A stretch of DNA of 8,079 bases from Pseudomonadota bacterium (GTDB lineage: Bacteria; Pseudomonadota; Gammaproteobacteria; Steroidobacterales; Steroidobacteraceae), in NCBI GenBank assembly GCA_021817875.1, contig JAKAFQ010000171.1, positions 1-8,079 of the forward strand, in the 5' to 3' direction. Both the position numbers and the translations under genes were made by a program. The notes under the pieces were generated by a model. The model ran no database searches. It had not been told where the DNA came from and saw only the letters and a list, made by a program, of their open reading frames with translations. Shown here piece after piece: positions 1-5,763 of this stretch. How positions within the stretch are numbered: position 1 is the first letter of the stretch; each line of letters begins with the position of its first letter.

Positions 1-29
1 TTGCCGGATCGATATCCAGTCCGTACAAT
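1..29 (+). promoter_or_regulatory. Promoter of the tRNA-fMet gene
   Basis: A sigma-70 type promoter lies directly upstream of the tRNA. The -35 box is TTGCCG (1-6), the spacer is 17 bp and the -10 box is TACAAT (24-29). A G+C-rich discriminator (GCGCGGCC) follows, which is typical of stringently controlled stable-RNA promoters. The predicted start near 36 would leave a 5' leader of about 9 nt for RNase P to remove. The -35 box begins at base 1 of the window, so any UP element is out of view. Confidence 0.72.
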
Positions 30-44
30 GCGCGGCCTTCCTGG

Positions 45-121
45 TGCGGGGTGGAGCAGTCTGGCAGCTCGTCGGGCTCATAACCCGAAGGTCGCAGGTT
101 CAAATCCTGCCCCCGCTACCA
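45..121 (+). tRNA. Initiator tRNA-fMet (anticodon CAT), CCA encoded
   Basis: A complete 77-nt cloverleaf can be folded by eye. The D-stem is GAGC/GCTC, the anticodon arm is TCGGG-CTCATAA-CCCGA with CAT at 79-81, the variable loop is AGGTC, the T arm is GCAGG-TTCAAAT-CCTGC, and CCA is encoded at 119-121. Three initiator hallmarks are present: three consecutive G:C pairs next to the anticodon loop (74-76 with 84-86), the A11:U24 pair in the D-stem, and an unpaired 1:72 position. That position is here U1 facing U72, where E. coli has C1-A72. The T-loop, the 3' side of the T-stem and the acceptor 3' strand overlap the end of the recombinase gene on the opposite strand. Confidence 0.96.
94..121. 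other. Probable attachment site (attL) in the tRNA 3' end
   Basis: The stop codon of the serine recombinase gene lies at 100-102 on the minus strand, inside the T-loop of the tRNA. The junction between chromosome and element must therefore lie in or very near the 3' half of the tRNA gene. tRNA 3' ends are classic attB sites because the element restores the gene. Most known cases involve tyrosine integrases, whereas serine integrases more often use protein-coding genes. The exact crossover dinucleotide cannot be read from one junction. The call is an inference from position plus gene content. Confidence 0.5.
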
Positions 122-1749
122 CACAAACTTGCATCCGCCCCCACCGCCCGCAACAGCGTCGCAGCCATGCTCCCCTGCTCGCTGTAAAGCCTGATCTCAG
201 CGGCATCCGCCTCCACAGTCACCATGCCGACTTGCGCCTTGATCGCCGCTCTGGCGCGCGCGATATCCCCGGCGGCAAGCGTCCGTTCGAGCTGATCGAC
301 CGCCTGCGTGGCGCGGACCCGCAAATCGGCGAGCAGGCGCGGCACGTCAACCGCAGGGGCCGCGCCTGCGGTCGCCTGAGCCGCGAGCAACCGTTCCAGC
401 TCACGCTCCGACGCAGCCAAGCGGCCGGCAATGGTCGGGGAGGCCCGAAGGCCCCCACAAGCTATCGCGTCCGCAAGGTTTGTGGCCTCTTGCCGGAGCT
501 GAGCGATCCGCGCGGAGTGGTCCACCACCATGTGCGAGTTCGCCCCGGCTCGAACCGCCGAGCGCACCCGGCGGCAAATCTCCTCGATCACAGCCGGAGA
601 GCGCAGGTCGCGCTTGATCCCGGCAAGGACTTCGGCTTCGACCTCCTCCCGATGAAGCAGGGCATCGTTCGCGCAGAGTGCCACTCCCCCGCTCGTGTGA
701 CCCGAGCATTTATAGATGCCGCGGCCGGCGATGGCATAGTTTGATCCGCAATGGCCGCAGCGCAGCAGCCCTGACACCAGATACTTCGGACCGGCTCCGG
801 TGCGAGCCGCAGCGGCCCTCGACATCCCACGACGCACCCGCGCACCGATGCGGCTTGCTTGCGCGGTCTGCCGCGCTTTTACGCGGTTCCACAGCGCCTG
901 GGGCACGATTCGCAGGCGCTCATCCTGGTGAGTGATCCATTCGGACCTTGGATTCTGCACCTGTCGGCGCTTGCTCGAATCAGCGGCAGACCGGATCCAC
1001 TTCGAGCGGTTCCAGACCACGACGCCGCGATAGAGATCATTGTTCAGGATGCCGATGCCGCGGTCCGGATTGCCGGCGATGACGCTGTGCACCCATCCCG
1101 CCCTGCGCCGCCGCTCGCGTTCCCACGTCGAGCCCGGCGCCGGCACACCATCACGGTTCAACGTCGCGGCGATCGCACGCGGCGAGTGCCCGGCCGCGTA
1201 CATCTCGAAGACGCGACGCACGATTTGCGCTTGGCCCTCATCGATCTCCATGCGCCCGCTGCCAGTCTTGGTCGCGGGAATGTAGCCGTAGCTGCGCCCG
1301 CCGGCCGGCTTGCCGGACCGTGCCACACCCTCCAGGCCCCGGCGCGTTCGATACGCAGCCTCACGCCGGTACTGTTCCGCCATGGCCTGCAGAATCTGCA
1401 CCACGAGCCCCCAGCCGTCCCGCCGTGTGTCCTGACCCACACAGGAAACCCAATGAACACCGAGGTCCTCAAGCTCGGCGGACCGTGGACCGAACTCTGC
1501 GCGGTTGCGCCACAGGCGCGAGATGTCCTCGGTAACGATCACCTCGAACTCGCGCCGCCGCGCGGCGGCGAGCAGCGCCTGATAGCCGGGCCGGGCTGCC
1601 GTACCCCCGGAGATTCCCTTGTCCTCGTACCGCGCGACGACTTCGAGGCCCGCGGCGCGCGCAACGCGCTCACATTCCCGCATCTGATCGTCGATCGACG
1701 TGTCGCGCTGCTTGTCCGTCGAAAAACGGGCGTAAAGGGCGGCTCTCAT
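100..1749 (-). CDS. Large serine recombinase (site-specific integrase)
   Basis: This 549-aa protein is a DNA integrase of the resolvase/invertase superfamily. The N-terminal catalytic domain (about 1-145) begins with YARFSTDKQ, in which S10 is the nucleophile that forms the 5'-phosphoserine link and R8 is an active-site arginine. DISRLWRN (75-82) supplies further conserved arginines. A recombinase domain follows (about 150-290), then a zinc ribbon with C331, C334, C348 and C359. The C-terminal part (about 370-510) is helical and Arg/Leu-rich, as in the coiled-coil arm that controls synapsis in large serine integrases. The ATG overlaps the stop of the upstream zinc-finger gene (ATGA), so the two are probably co-translated. 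The last residues, GSGGRI, are encoded by the antisense of the tRNA 3' end, so the reading frame ends across the attachment site. I am sure of the family. The role as this element's integrase is inferred from position. Confidence 0.95.
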   Translation of the reverse strand: MRAALYARFSTDKQRDTSIDDQMRECERVARAAGLEVVARYEDKGISGGTAARPGYQALLAAARRREFEVIVTEDISRLWRNRAEFGPRSAELEDLGVHWVSCVGQDTRRDGWGLVVQILQAMAEQYRREAAYRTRRGLEGVARSGKPAGGRSYGYIPATKTGSGRMEIDEGQAQIVRRVFEMYAAGHSPRAIAATLNRDGVPAPGSTWERERRRRAGWVHSVIAGNPDRGIGILNNDLYRGVVVWNRSKWIRSAADSSKRRQVQNPRSEWITHQDERLRIVPQALWNRVKARQTAQASRIGARVRRGMSRAAAARTGAGPKYLVSGLLRCGHCGSNYAIAGRGIYKCSGHTSGGVALCANDALLHREEVEAEVLAGIKRDLRSPAVIEEICRRVRSAVRAGANSHMVVDHSARIAQLRQEATNLADAIACGGLRASPTIAGRLAASERELERLLAAQATAGAAPAVDVPRLLADLRVRATQAVDQLERTLAAGDIARARAAIKAQVGMVTVEADAAEIRLYSEQGSMAATLLRAVGADASLCGSGGRI

Positions 1750-2516
1750 TTTGGCCTCCGCGCTTCGCGTTTCCGTTCGGCGGAATCACGGTACTCGTCG
1801 CGATGTTTGGGGCTGCAATAAGTGCGATTTGCAGGCCCCCCTCGCTCATTCTTACTCGCCAAATAATACCTACCGCATCGAGGGAGCTTGCACCGTGACA
1901 GCTTGGCTCGAAACTCTCCGGATTCGTCGAGCACTGCGAACAGTCCGCACGTCAGCGCGGCGCTCACCGTGACAAAACGACGATACTCAACGAACGCATA
2001 GGAATCGTCCTTCACGGTAATGAAGGACTCTCGCTTGATAGATCCCGACAACTCACGCAGATAGGGCAAAAACCCGGACAGCCACGAGTCCGACGTAACT
2101 GCCTGCCGGTCGAAAAGGTTCTCAACGACCGCCCCTCCAGGCCCAGGGGACATTATCTCGAGGCGTGGTTTCTTGGCTTCCCATCGTACTAAACCGCTCG
2201 CGACCGCATAGTGGCGGCCGTCAACGAACGGATCATTCCGCCACGTCACCAAGGCTTCGGATTGGTCGATACGGTTGATTATTCCGTCAAGAACGCGCGC
2301 AAAGACCTCGCGCCCGGGCGCATCGACTGATTCCTGGCTCTTGGACCAGCGGGTCACGTCAGTGAATTCCAGGGGCTCATCGACAAAGCGGTCCGATTGG
2401 TCACGGATCACGACGTCCCGCCCGTTGACGAACGCAAGAAGCGCCTGCACCAGCGCCGTGCCATCAGCGGGAGCCAGGGGAGCGTTGTGCAGGATATACG
2501 GATTTCCTATAGACAT
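1746..2516 (-). CDS. CGNR-like zinc-finger protein, probable integrase partner
   Basis: This 256-aa protein has no catalytic motif that I recognise. Residues 1-200 form an undefined domain with several W/F-rich stretches, resembling in layout the N-terminal half of ABATE/CGNR-type proteins. The C-terminus carries a compact metal-binding module: C209-x4-C214-G-R-Y-Y, then R-T-Y-C234-S-P-K-H238, followed by a very basic tail (ERKREARRPK). This resembles the CGNR zinc finger, with His in place of the last Cys. The tail suggests nucleic-acid binding. The ATG at 2514-2516 directly follows an in-frame TAG, so no longer N-terminus is possible, and no Shine-Dalgarno sequence is visible. The stop overlaps the recombinase start by 4 bp. 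This tight coupling suggests a regulator, or a directionality or accessory factor for the recombinase, but that role is inference. Confidence 0.85.
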   Translation of the reverse strand: MSIGNPYILHNAPLAPADGTALVQALLAFVNGRDVVIRDQSDRFVDEPLEFTDVTRWSKSQESVDAPGREVFARVLDGIINRIDQSEALVTWRNDPFVDGRHYAVASGLVRWEAKKPRLEIMSPGPGGAVVENLFDRQAVTSDSWLSGFLPYLRELSGSIKRESFITVKDDSYAFVEYRRFVTVSAALTCGLFAVLDESGEFRAKLSRCKLPRCGRYYLASKNERGGPANRTYCSPKHRDEYRDSAERKREARRPK

Positions 2517-2526
2517 CTATGTTTCA

Positions 2527-2546
2527 TGGACGTTTCGGGGCGTCCA
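2527..2546. repeat. Inverted repeat, possible operator
   Basis: Perfect 6-bp arms TGGACG and CGTCCA flank an 8-bp centre. The site lies between the divergent start codons and overlaps the likely start point of the minus-strand operon. This is a typical place for an operator bound by the adjacent HTH protein or by the zinc-finger protein. Confidence 0.4.
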
Positions 2547-2550
2547 CGGA

Positions 2551-2579
2551 ACTATGCCAGTTTATAGGCCATAGCGCAA
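2551..2579 (-). promoter_or_regulatory. Candidate promoter for the zinc-finger/recombinase operon
   Basis: Read on the minus strand, TTGCGC (2579-2574) and CATAGT (2556-2551) are separated by exactly 17 bp, a plausible sigma-70 promoter (4 of 6 matches at -10). The start would fall near 2544, inside the TGGACG/CGTCCA inverted repeat, so a repressor bound there would block initiation. The untranslated leader would be about 28 nt with no clear ribosome-binding site. Confidence 0.45.
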
Positions 2580-2612
2580 GGGCGCAATTGCGAGAGGGCA
2601 CTACCTATGGCC
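2567..2612. repeat. Inverted repeat spanning the HTH gene start
   Basis: GGCCATAG (2567-2574) has a perfect inverted copy CTATGGCC (2605-2612) 30 bp away. The right copy contains the ATG of the HTH gene (2607-2609) and the left copy overlaps the -35 box of the minus-strand promoter. A dimer binding both, or an mRNA stem hiding the start codon, could link control of the two divergent operons. Confidence 0.4.
2583..2592. promoter_or_regulatory. 10-bp perfect palindrome, candidate operator
   Basis: CGCAATTGCG is a perfect palindrome in the middle of the divergent control region. It lies inside the 30-bp gap between the two GGCCATAG copies and 15 bp before the HTH start codon. A ribosome-binding site (GAGAGG, 2592-2597) begins at its last base, so occupancy would be expected to affect expression of the HTH gene. 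Confidence 0.4.
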
Positions 2613-2813
2613 GAGGAAAGACTGGGCATCGCGGATGCGGCGCATCGCGTCCCGTGCAGTGAGTGGACGCTGCGACGGCTGGACCATCAGGGGATCGTAA
2701 GCCCTGCGCGCGACCCCTGGGGACGCCGTCTGTACACGGGCGAGAATATCGAAGCCGCCCGGCGGCACCTGGCGGCCCGCAACACGCCGCCCACGGGGTC
2801 CACGCGCCGCTGA
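2607..2813 (+). CDS. MerR/excisionase-like small HTH protein
   Basis: This 68-aa protein is almost entirely a winged helix-turn-helix. LGIADAAHRVPCSEWTLRRL (6-25) gives the first helices, followed by DHQGIVSPARDPWGRRLYTGENIEAARRHL. The terms G-R-R-x-Y and E-N-I match the wing and following helix of the HTH_17/MerR N-terminal family, which includes AlpA-type activators and excisionases. It has no effector-binding domain. The start is supported by GAGAGG about 9 nt upstream. It sits opposite the integrase operon and first in the replication-type operon, which fits a recombination directionality factor, a switch regulator, or both. DNA binding is secure. Which role it plays is inference. Confidence 0.85.
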   Translation: MAEERLGIADAAHRVPCSEWTLRRLDHQGIVSPARDPWGRRLYTGENIEAARRHLAARNTPPTGSTRR

Positions 2814-2816
2814 CCA

Positions 2817-3215
2817 ATGACGCTGCCGGCCTCTTTCGAGCGCTACGACGAGCTGATCGACCTTCTGGTCGAGGCGCTCGTACGTGAGACCGAACAGGCA
2901 GCACAGTCCTCGCGCCGTCCACCAAGGAGCCAAGACGAGCGGCGGCGGCGGCGCGGTCCGGGCGAGGAGTCGCCGGCAGACGGGACGCCGTTGAAGCCAA
3001 TGGCGCAGCCACGGCGCCTGGGGCGCAGTGGCGTGGACCGAGAGGGCCACCCGTTCTCACCGCGACCGCTGGAGGACCGGGAGATGGCAGCAGGCGAATC
3101 CCGAGGCGCGAGACAGAAAGCCGCTCCTGCAGCCGCAGCCCCGGCGCCGCTCACCGAGCCTACCCGGCCCGCTCCGCCTGTTCGCGGTGCCCGGCGTGGA
3201 AGGGCGTGCACATGA
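2817..3215 (+). CDS. Hypothetical 132-aa protein, disordered C-terminus
   Basis: I do not recognise a family with an assigned function. The N-terminus (LPASFERYDELIDLLVEALVRE, about 3-24) looks like a short amphipathic helical segment. From about residue 30 the chain is Arg/Pro/Gln-rich, then Ala/Pro-rich, and probably disordered. The start lies 3 bp after the stop of the HTH gene with no good Shine-Dalgarno sequence, so coupled translation is likely. Its stop overlaps the ATG of the helicase gene (ATGA). The tight packing on both sides is the best evidence that this is a real gene, because the low-complexity composition alone could arise by chance in G+C-rich DNA. A role in replication, or only in translational coupling to the helicase, is possible. 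Confidence 0.65.
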   Translation: MTLPASFERYDELIDLLVEALVRETEQAAQSSRRPPRSQDERRRRRGPGEESPADGTPLKPMAQPRRLGRSGVDREGHPFSPRPLEDREMAAGESRGARQKAAPAAAAPAPLTEPTRPAPPVRGARRGRACT

Positions 3216-5026
3216 GTGCCGAGAACGAGTTCGGGGCCGCCATGGTCACGGCCGACGATAACGATTCCAGCGAGACCGGGCAGCGCTCGGCGCAGGAGCC
3301 TGCCCAGGCCACCGGGGGCGTCATGGCGGCCCCACCGGTAGCGGGGATGGATTGCAATAACGTAGCACAGGATGCCGAGGCTGGCCCAGAGACGGGCCGC
3401 GACAAGATCGAGGAAGAGCTCGCGGATCCACAAGGGGAGACAACGCAGGACGACAACACGCCGCCCCCCAACGAGGCGCTCACCGGCGAGGCGCTGCACG
3501 CCGAGCTGGTCAGGCTTGCGCACCTCTGTCGTATCGAGTACGACCGCGAACGAGAGGCGGCAGCACAGCGGCTCGGCATTCGAACATCGACGCTCGATGC
3601 GGAGGTTAACGCACTGCGCGAGCCGACGGTCTGCGACGACATCGATCCAACCAGCGGCAAAGGGCGGCGCGCTGAACGCACCTCCAATTTCGCGGACACT
3701 GATATTGCCAACGCACGGCGCTTCGCGCGGCACCACCAGCAGAACGTCCGCTTCACCGCCGCCGGCGGTTGGCTTGTCTGGAACGGAACTCGGTGGCAGA
3801 TCGATGAGAGGGAGGTGCTGGTCACCGGGCTCGCCAAAGAAACGGCGCTGGCAATCTACGATGAAATCAAACGCGCGGGGAACCGCGATGATATGTACGA
3901 CTGGGCAAAACACTCGCAGTCGCGTCGCGCCATCGAGGCCATGATCGTCCTGGCACGGTCAGAGCCTGGAATCTTCGCAAAACTGACTGACTTCGACTTG
4001 GACGGTTTCCTGCTGAACCTCGCGAACGGCACTCTCGACCTGCGCACCGGAAAGCTCCGCGAGCATCGGCGAGATGACCTCATCTCCAAGATCGTACCGG
4101 TCGCCTATGACGAGGACGCGGAATATGAGTTGTGGGACGCATTCCTATGGCGCGTTACCGGACAAAGTGAGGAGTTCTATGCCTACCTCCGCCGGCTCCT
4201 CGGCTACCTGCTGACCGGCTCGACAGCGGAGCAGGTGCTGCACTTCCTGCACGGGATCGGCGCAAATGGCAAGAGCGTCTTCTGCGAGGTGCTGCGGAAG
4301 CTCCTCGGTGACTACGCCATCGTTCTTTCGCCGGACGTCTTGATGCTCAAGCGCCACGGAGGTATCCCGAACGACATCGCCAGACTCAGAGGCACGAGGA
4401 TGGCCGCCATGAACGAGACGACGCAGGGCAGCCGGTTCGACGAGGCGAAATTGAAGGACTTGACCGGCGGTGACACGCTCACCGCGCGCTTCCTCCATCG
4501 CGAGTTCTTCGACTTCGAGCCAACTCACAAGCTATTGATCCGCGGCAATCACAAGCCAGCCATCAGCGGCACGGACGAGGGCATCTGGCGAAGACTCCGG
4601 CTCGTACCCTTCGTCGTGCAGATCCCGCCGGAGGAACAGGACCGTCAGCTCATCGAGAAGCTCAGCAACGAACTTCCAGGCATCCTCAATTGGGCCGTCC
4701 AGGGCTGCCTCGAATGGCAGCGAGACGGACTAAGACCGCCGCCGTGCGTCATTGCCGCCGTGGAACAGTATCGCACGGAGTCGGACACCCTCGGCCGATT
4801 CATCGCCGACAATTGCGAGGTTCACAAGCTCGCGCAGGTGAAGTCCAGCGCCTTCTACGAACGATATCAGCAGTTCGCTGAGCGTTCCGGAGAGCGGTGG
4901 ATTGCCAGCAAGGACCTGCCGGCGGAGATGGCGCGGCGCGGCTTCACCTCAAAAAAAACCAAGAGCTGCAATATCTACGAGGGCATCGAGCTGAGACAGC
5001 CGGAGACGGCAGACTGGGTGGGCTAG
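3212..5026 (+). CDS. D5/P4-family phage/plasmid replicative helicase (SF3 ATPase)
   Basis: This 604-aa protein unwinds DNA at an origin as a ring-shaped hexamer, judged by its family. Residues 1-160 are acidic and low in complexity, and I see no prim-pol or TOPRIM motif. The D5-type N-terminal region covers about 165-320 and includes NLANGTLDLRTGKL. The SF3 core contains Walker A GIGANGKS (348-355, K354), an acidic Walker B-like strand ending MNE (400-402), motif C IRGNHKP (N446) and WRRLR (R460/R461), which fits the arginine-finger position. A winged-helix-like segment follows at about 549-595. P4 alpha is longer because it carries a primase domain, so this may be a helicase-only version or have a diverged N-terminus. 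I chose the ATG at 3212, which overlaps the previous stop as ATGA and has GGAAGG upstream. A GTG at 3206 would add two residues. An A8 run (4951-4958) near the end is a possible slippage site. Confidence 0.92.
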   Translation: MSAENEFGAAMVTADDNDSSETGQRSAQEPAQATGGVMAAPPVAGMDCNNVAQDAEAGPETGRDKIEEELADPQGETTQDDNTPPPNEALTGEALHAELVRLAHLCRIEYDREREAAAQRLGIRTSTLDAEVNALREPTVCDDIDPTSGKGRRAERTSNFADTDIANARRFARHHQQNVRFTAAGGWLVWNGTRWQIDEREVLVTGLAKETALAIYDEIKRAGNRDDMYDWAKHSQSRRAIEAMIVLARSEPGIFAKLTDFDLDGFLLNLANGTLDLRTGKLREHRRDDLISKIVPVAYDEDAEYELWDAFLWRVTGQSEEFYAYLRRLLGYLLTGSTAEQVLHFLHGIGANGKSVFCEVLRKLLGDYAIVLSPDVLMLKRHGGIPNDIARLRGTRMAAMNETTQGSRFDEAKLKDLTGGDTLTARFLHREFFDFEPTHKLLIRGNHKPAISGTDEGIWRRLRLVPFVVQIPPEEQDRQLIEKLSNELPGILNWAVQGCLEWQRDGLRPPPCVIAAVEQYRTESDTLGRFIADNCEVHKLAQVKSSAFYERYQQFAERSGERWIASKDLPAEMARRGFTSKKTKSCNIYEGIELRQPETADWVG

Positions 5027-5033
5027 CCGACCG

Positions 5034-5119
5034 GGTGGAGGCAAGCGGAAGGTCGTCCATATTTTCCCGGATACACGCGCGCGCAAAAAAAGACGGCAAG
5101 GGCTCCACCTGCTTCCACC
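5034..5119. repeat. Imperfect inverted repeat just after the helicase stop
   Basis: GGTGGAGGCAAG (5034-5045) can pair with CCTGCTTCCACC (5108-5119) at 11 of 12 positions, counting one G-U wobble, with a 62-nt loop. There is no T-tract, so it does not look like an intrinsic terminator. It may be a structural element of the cis region or a remnant of coding sequence from a longer helicase tail. Confidence 0.35.
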
Positions 5120-5364
5120 TTTCGGGGTCCAGGGCCGGGCCACGGGCTGCGGCCTACCTCTCAATCCAGAGGTCGTAGGAGCCGAATTTGGCCCCCTTCC
5201 CCCGGGGCCTCCTGAACCTCGACCAGGCCGTGACCACATCCCACCGCGTTAAAACCCCATGAGGGCTCCGGTCCACTCTCGCGCAATCTCAACCTCCGGA
5301 GCGATGCTTGTCACTCTACCTTCGTAGCACCCGGTAACGCCACCGCCCGCGCACCTCACCCCAG

Positions 5365-5376
5365 AGTCCTGCCGGG
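5365..5376 (+). other. Weak candidate nick site resembling IncP-type oriT
   Basis: AGTCCTGCCGGG resembles the IncP nic region, in which relaxase cuts after the G of YATCCTG and the next bases in RP4 are CCCGG. The A of ATCCTG is replaced by G, and I find no strong TraJ-type inverted repeat next to it. A second partial match, GGTCCTGA, lies on the minus strand at 5516-5509 next to a small CCCG/CGGG hairpin. Both could be chance in G+C-rich DNA. Confidence 0.2.
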
Positions 5377-5561
5377 TCCGCGCGGAGCTGCTGCCGCGGC
5401 CGCTTCTATGGAAGACCGCTCCCGCGACCACGTTGCGCTCAATCACGCGCAGCGCCTATGGGGTGTCGGGGCGCAAGCCCTGACCAAGGAGGGGTAGCCC
5501 GAACGGGATCAGGACCGCGAGACGGCGTCAGCTGCCGAGCGGGACGGCCACGGACGGGCGG

Positions 5562-5620
5562 TGTGTCACGATGGGGACTCGTACTTGCGCGTAAGCGCAA
5601 TGCCCCCCCCTCGTGACACA
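5562..5620. repeat. Nested stem-loop with GTAA tetraloop
   Basis: TGTGTCACGA (5562-5571) and TCGTGACACA (5611-5620) are perfect 10-bp inverted arms. Inside them, GGGG (5573-5576) can extend the stem with CCCC (5607-5610) past one bulged T. The centre holds a second perfect hairpin: TTGCGC (5585-5590), loop GTAA, GCGCAA (5595-5600). In RNA the loop would be GUAA, a stable GNRA tetraloop. About 20 base pairs can form in 59 nt. There is no downstream T-run, so it is not a normal terminator. It sits 144 bp upstream of the TraK/StbA-like gene, which fits an oriT or relaxosome hairpin, a replication initiation structure, or a structured leader RNA. Confidence 0.7.
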
Positions 5621-5649
5621 ACCCCTTACCTTGTACGGATTCGCTCAAC

Positions 5650-5682
5650 GGTTTAGGAACCCTGGTCACGCCCGCCGGTTCC
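5650..5682. repeat. Overlapping alternative hairpins
   Basis: GGAACC (5656-5661) can pair with GGTTCC (5677-5682) across 15 nt, or its AACC can pair with the preceding GGTT (5650-5653) across 4 nt. The two folds exclude each other. With a weak TTGTAC at 5631, this lies where a promoter and leader for the mobilization operon would be expected, so it may be an attenuator-like leader or a protein-binding site. Confidence 0.3.
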
Positions 5683-5708
5683 CCCGCCCTATACCCCATG
5701 TAGCTCCC

Positions 5709-5746
5709 TTCCCGGGGAATAACAGTAGGGGCGAACACAGGGCCCC
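5709..5746. repeat. Two short inverted repeats before the TraK/StbA-like gene
   Basis: TTCCC-G-GGGAA (5709-5719) is a perfect palindrome around one base. GGGGC (5728-5732) and GCCCC (5742-5746) form a second hairpin with a 9-nt loop that ends 4 nt before the ribosome-binding site. Their position fits autoregulation of the operon by its first gene product, as is known for StbA and TraK-type proteins. The arms are short, so chance cannot be excluded. Confidence 0.3.
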
Positions 5747-5750
5747 AAAT

Positions 5751-5757
5751 AGGAGGT
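5751..5757 (+). promoter_or_regulatory. Strong ribosome-binding site fixing a GTG start
   Basis: AGGAGGT lies 6 nt before the GTG at 5764. It is the best Shine-Dalgarno sequence in the window and is the main reason for choosing GTG as the start of the 133-aa gene. Confidence 0.85.
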
Positions 5758-5763
5758 AAGGCC

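Larger units (their letters stand above)
5027..5763. other. Long intergenic region, inferred oriT or partition-type cis region
   Basis: No ORF here has convincing codon use, protein motifs or a ribosome-binding site. The region contains several inverted repeats and one strong nested stem-loop (5562-5620), and ends at the start of the TraK/StbA-like gene. In RP4 the oriT lies immediately upstream of traK-traL-traM, and in R388 stbABC lies beside oriT, with StbA binding repeats there. By analogy this is the best place for an oriT or a StbA-type binding region. No known nick-site consensus is matched perfectly, so the function is inferred from layout and structure only. Confidence 0.45.

Noticed and set aside
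1..744. 247-codon open frame across the tRNA on the plus strand
   Set aside because: It reads through a perfect tRNA and is antisense to the clear serine recombinase gene. No protein motif is seen.
859..1821. 320-codon plus-strand frame
   Set aside because: Antisense shadow of the recombinase gene in G+C-rich DNA, with no recognisable domain.
2843..3913. 356-codon minus-strand frame opposite the helicase start
   Set aside because: It overlaps three well-packed plus-strand genes and contains low-complexity sequence. The helicase frame continues into clear SF3 motifs.
5603..5620. C8 run and hairpin as an intrinsic terminator
   Set aside because: No T-tract follows the stem and no gene ends close upstream (the helicase stop is more than 500 bp away).
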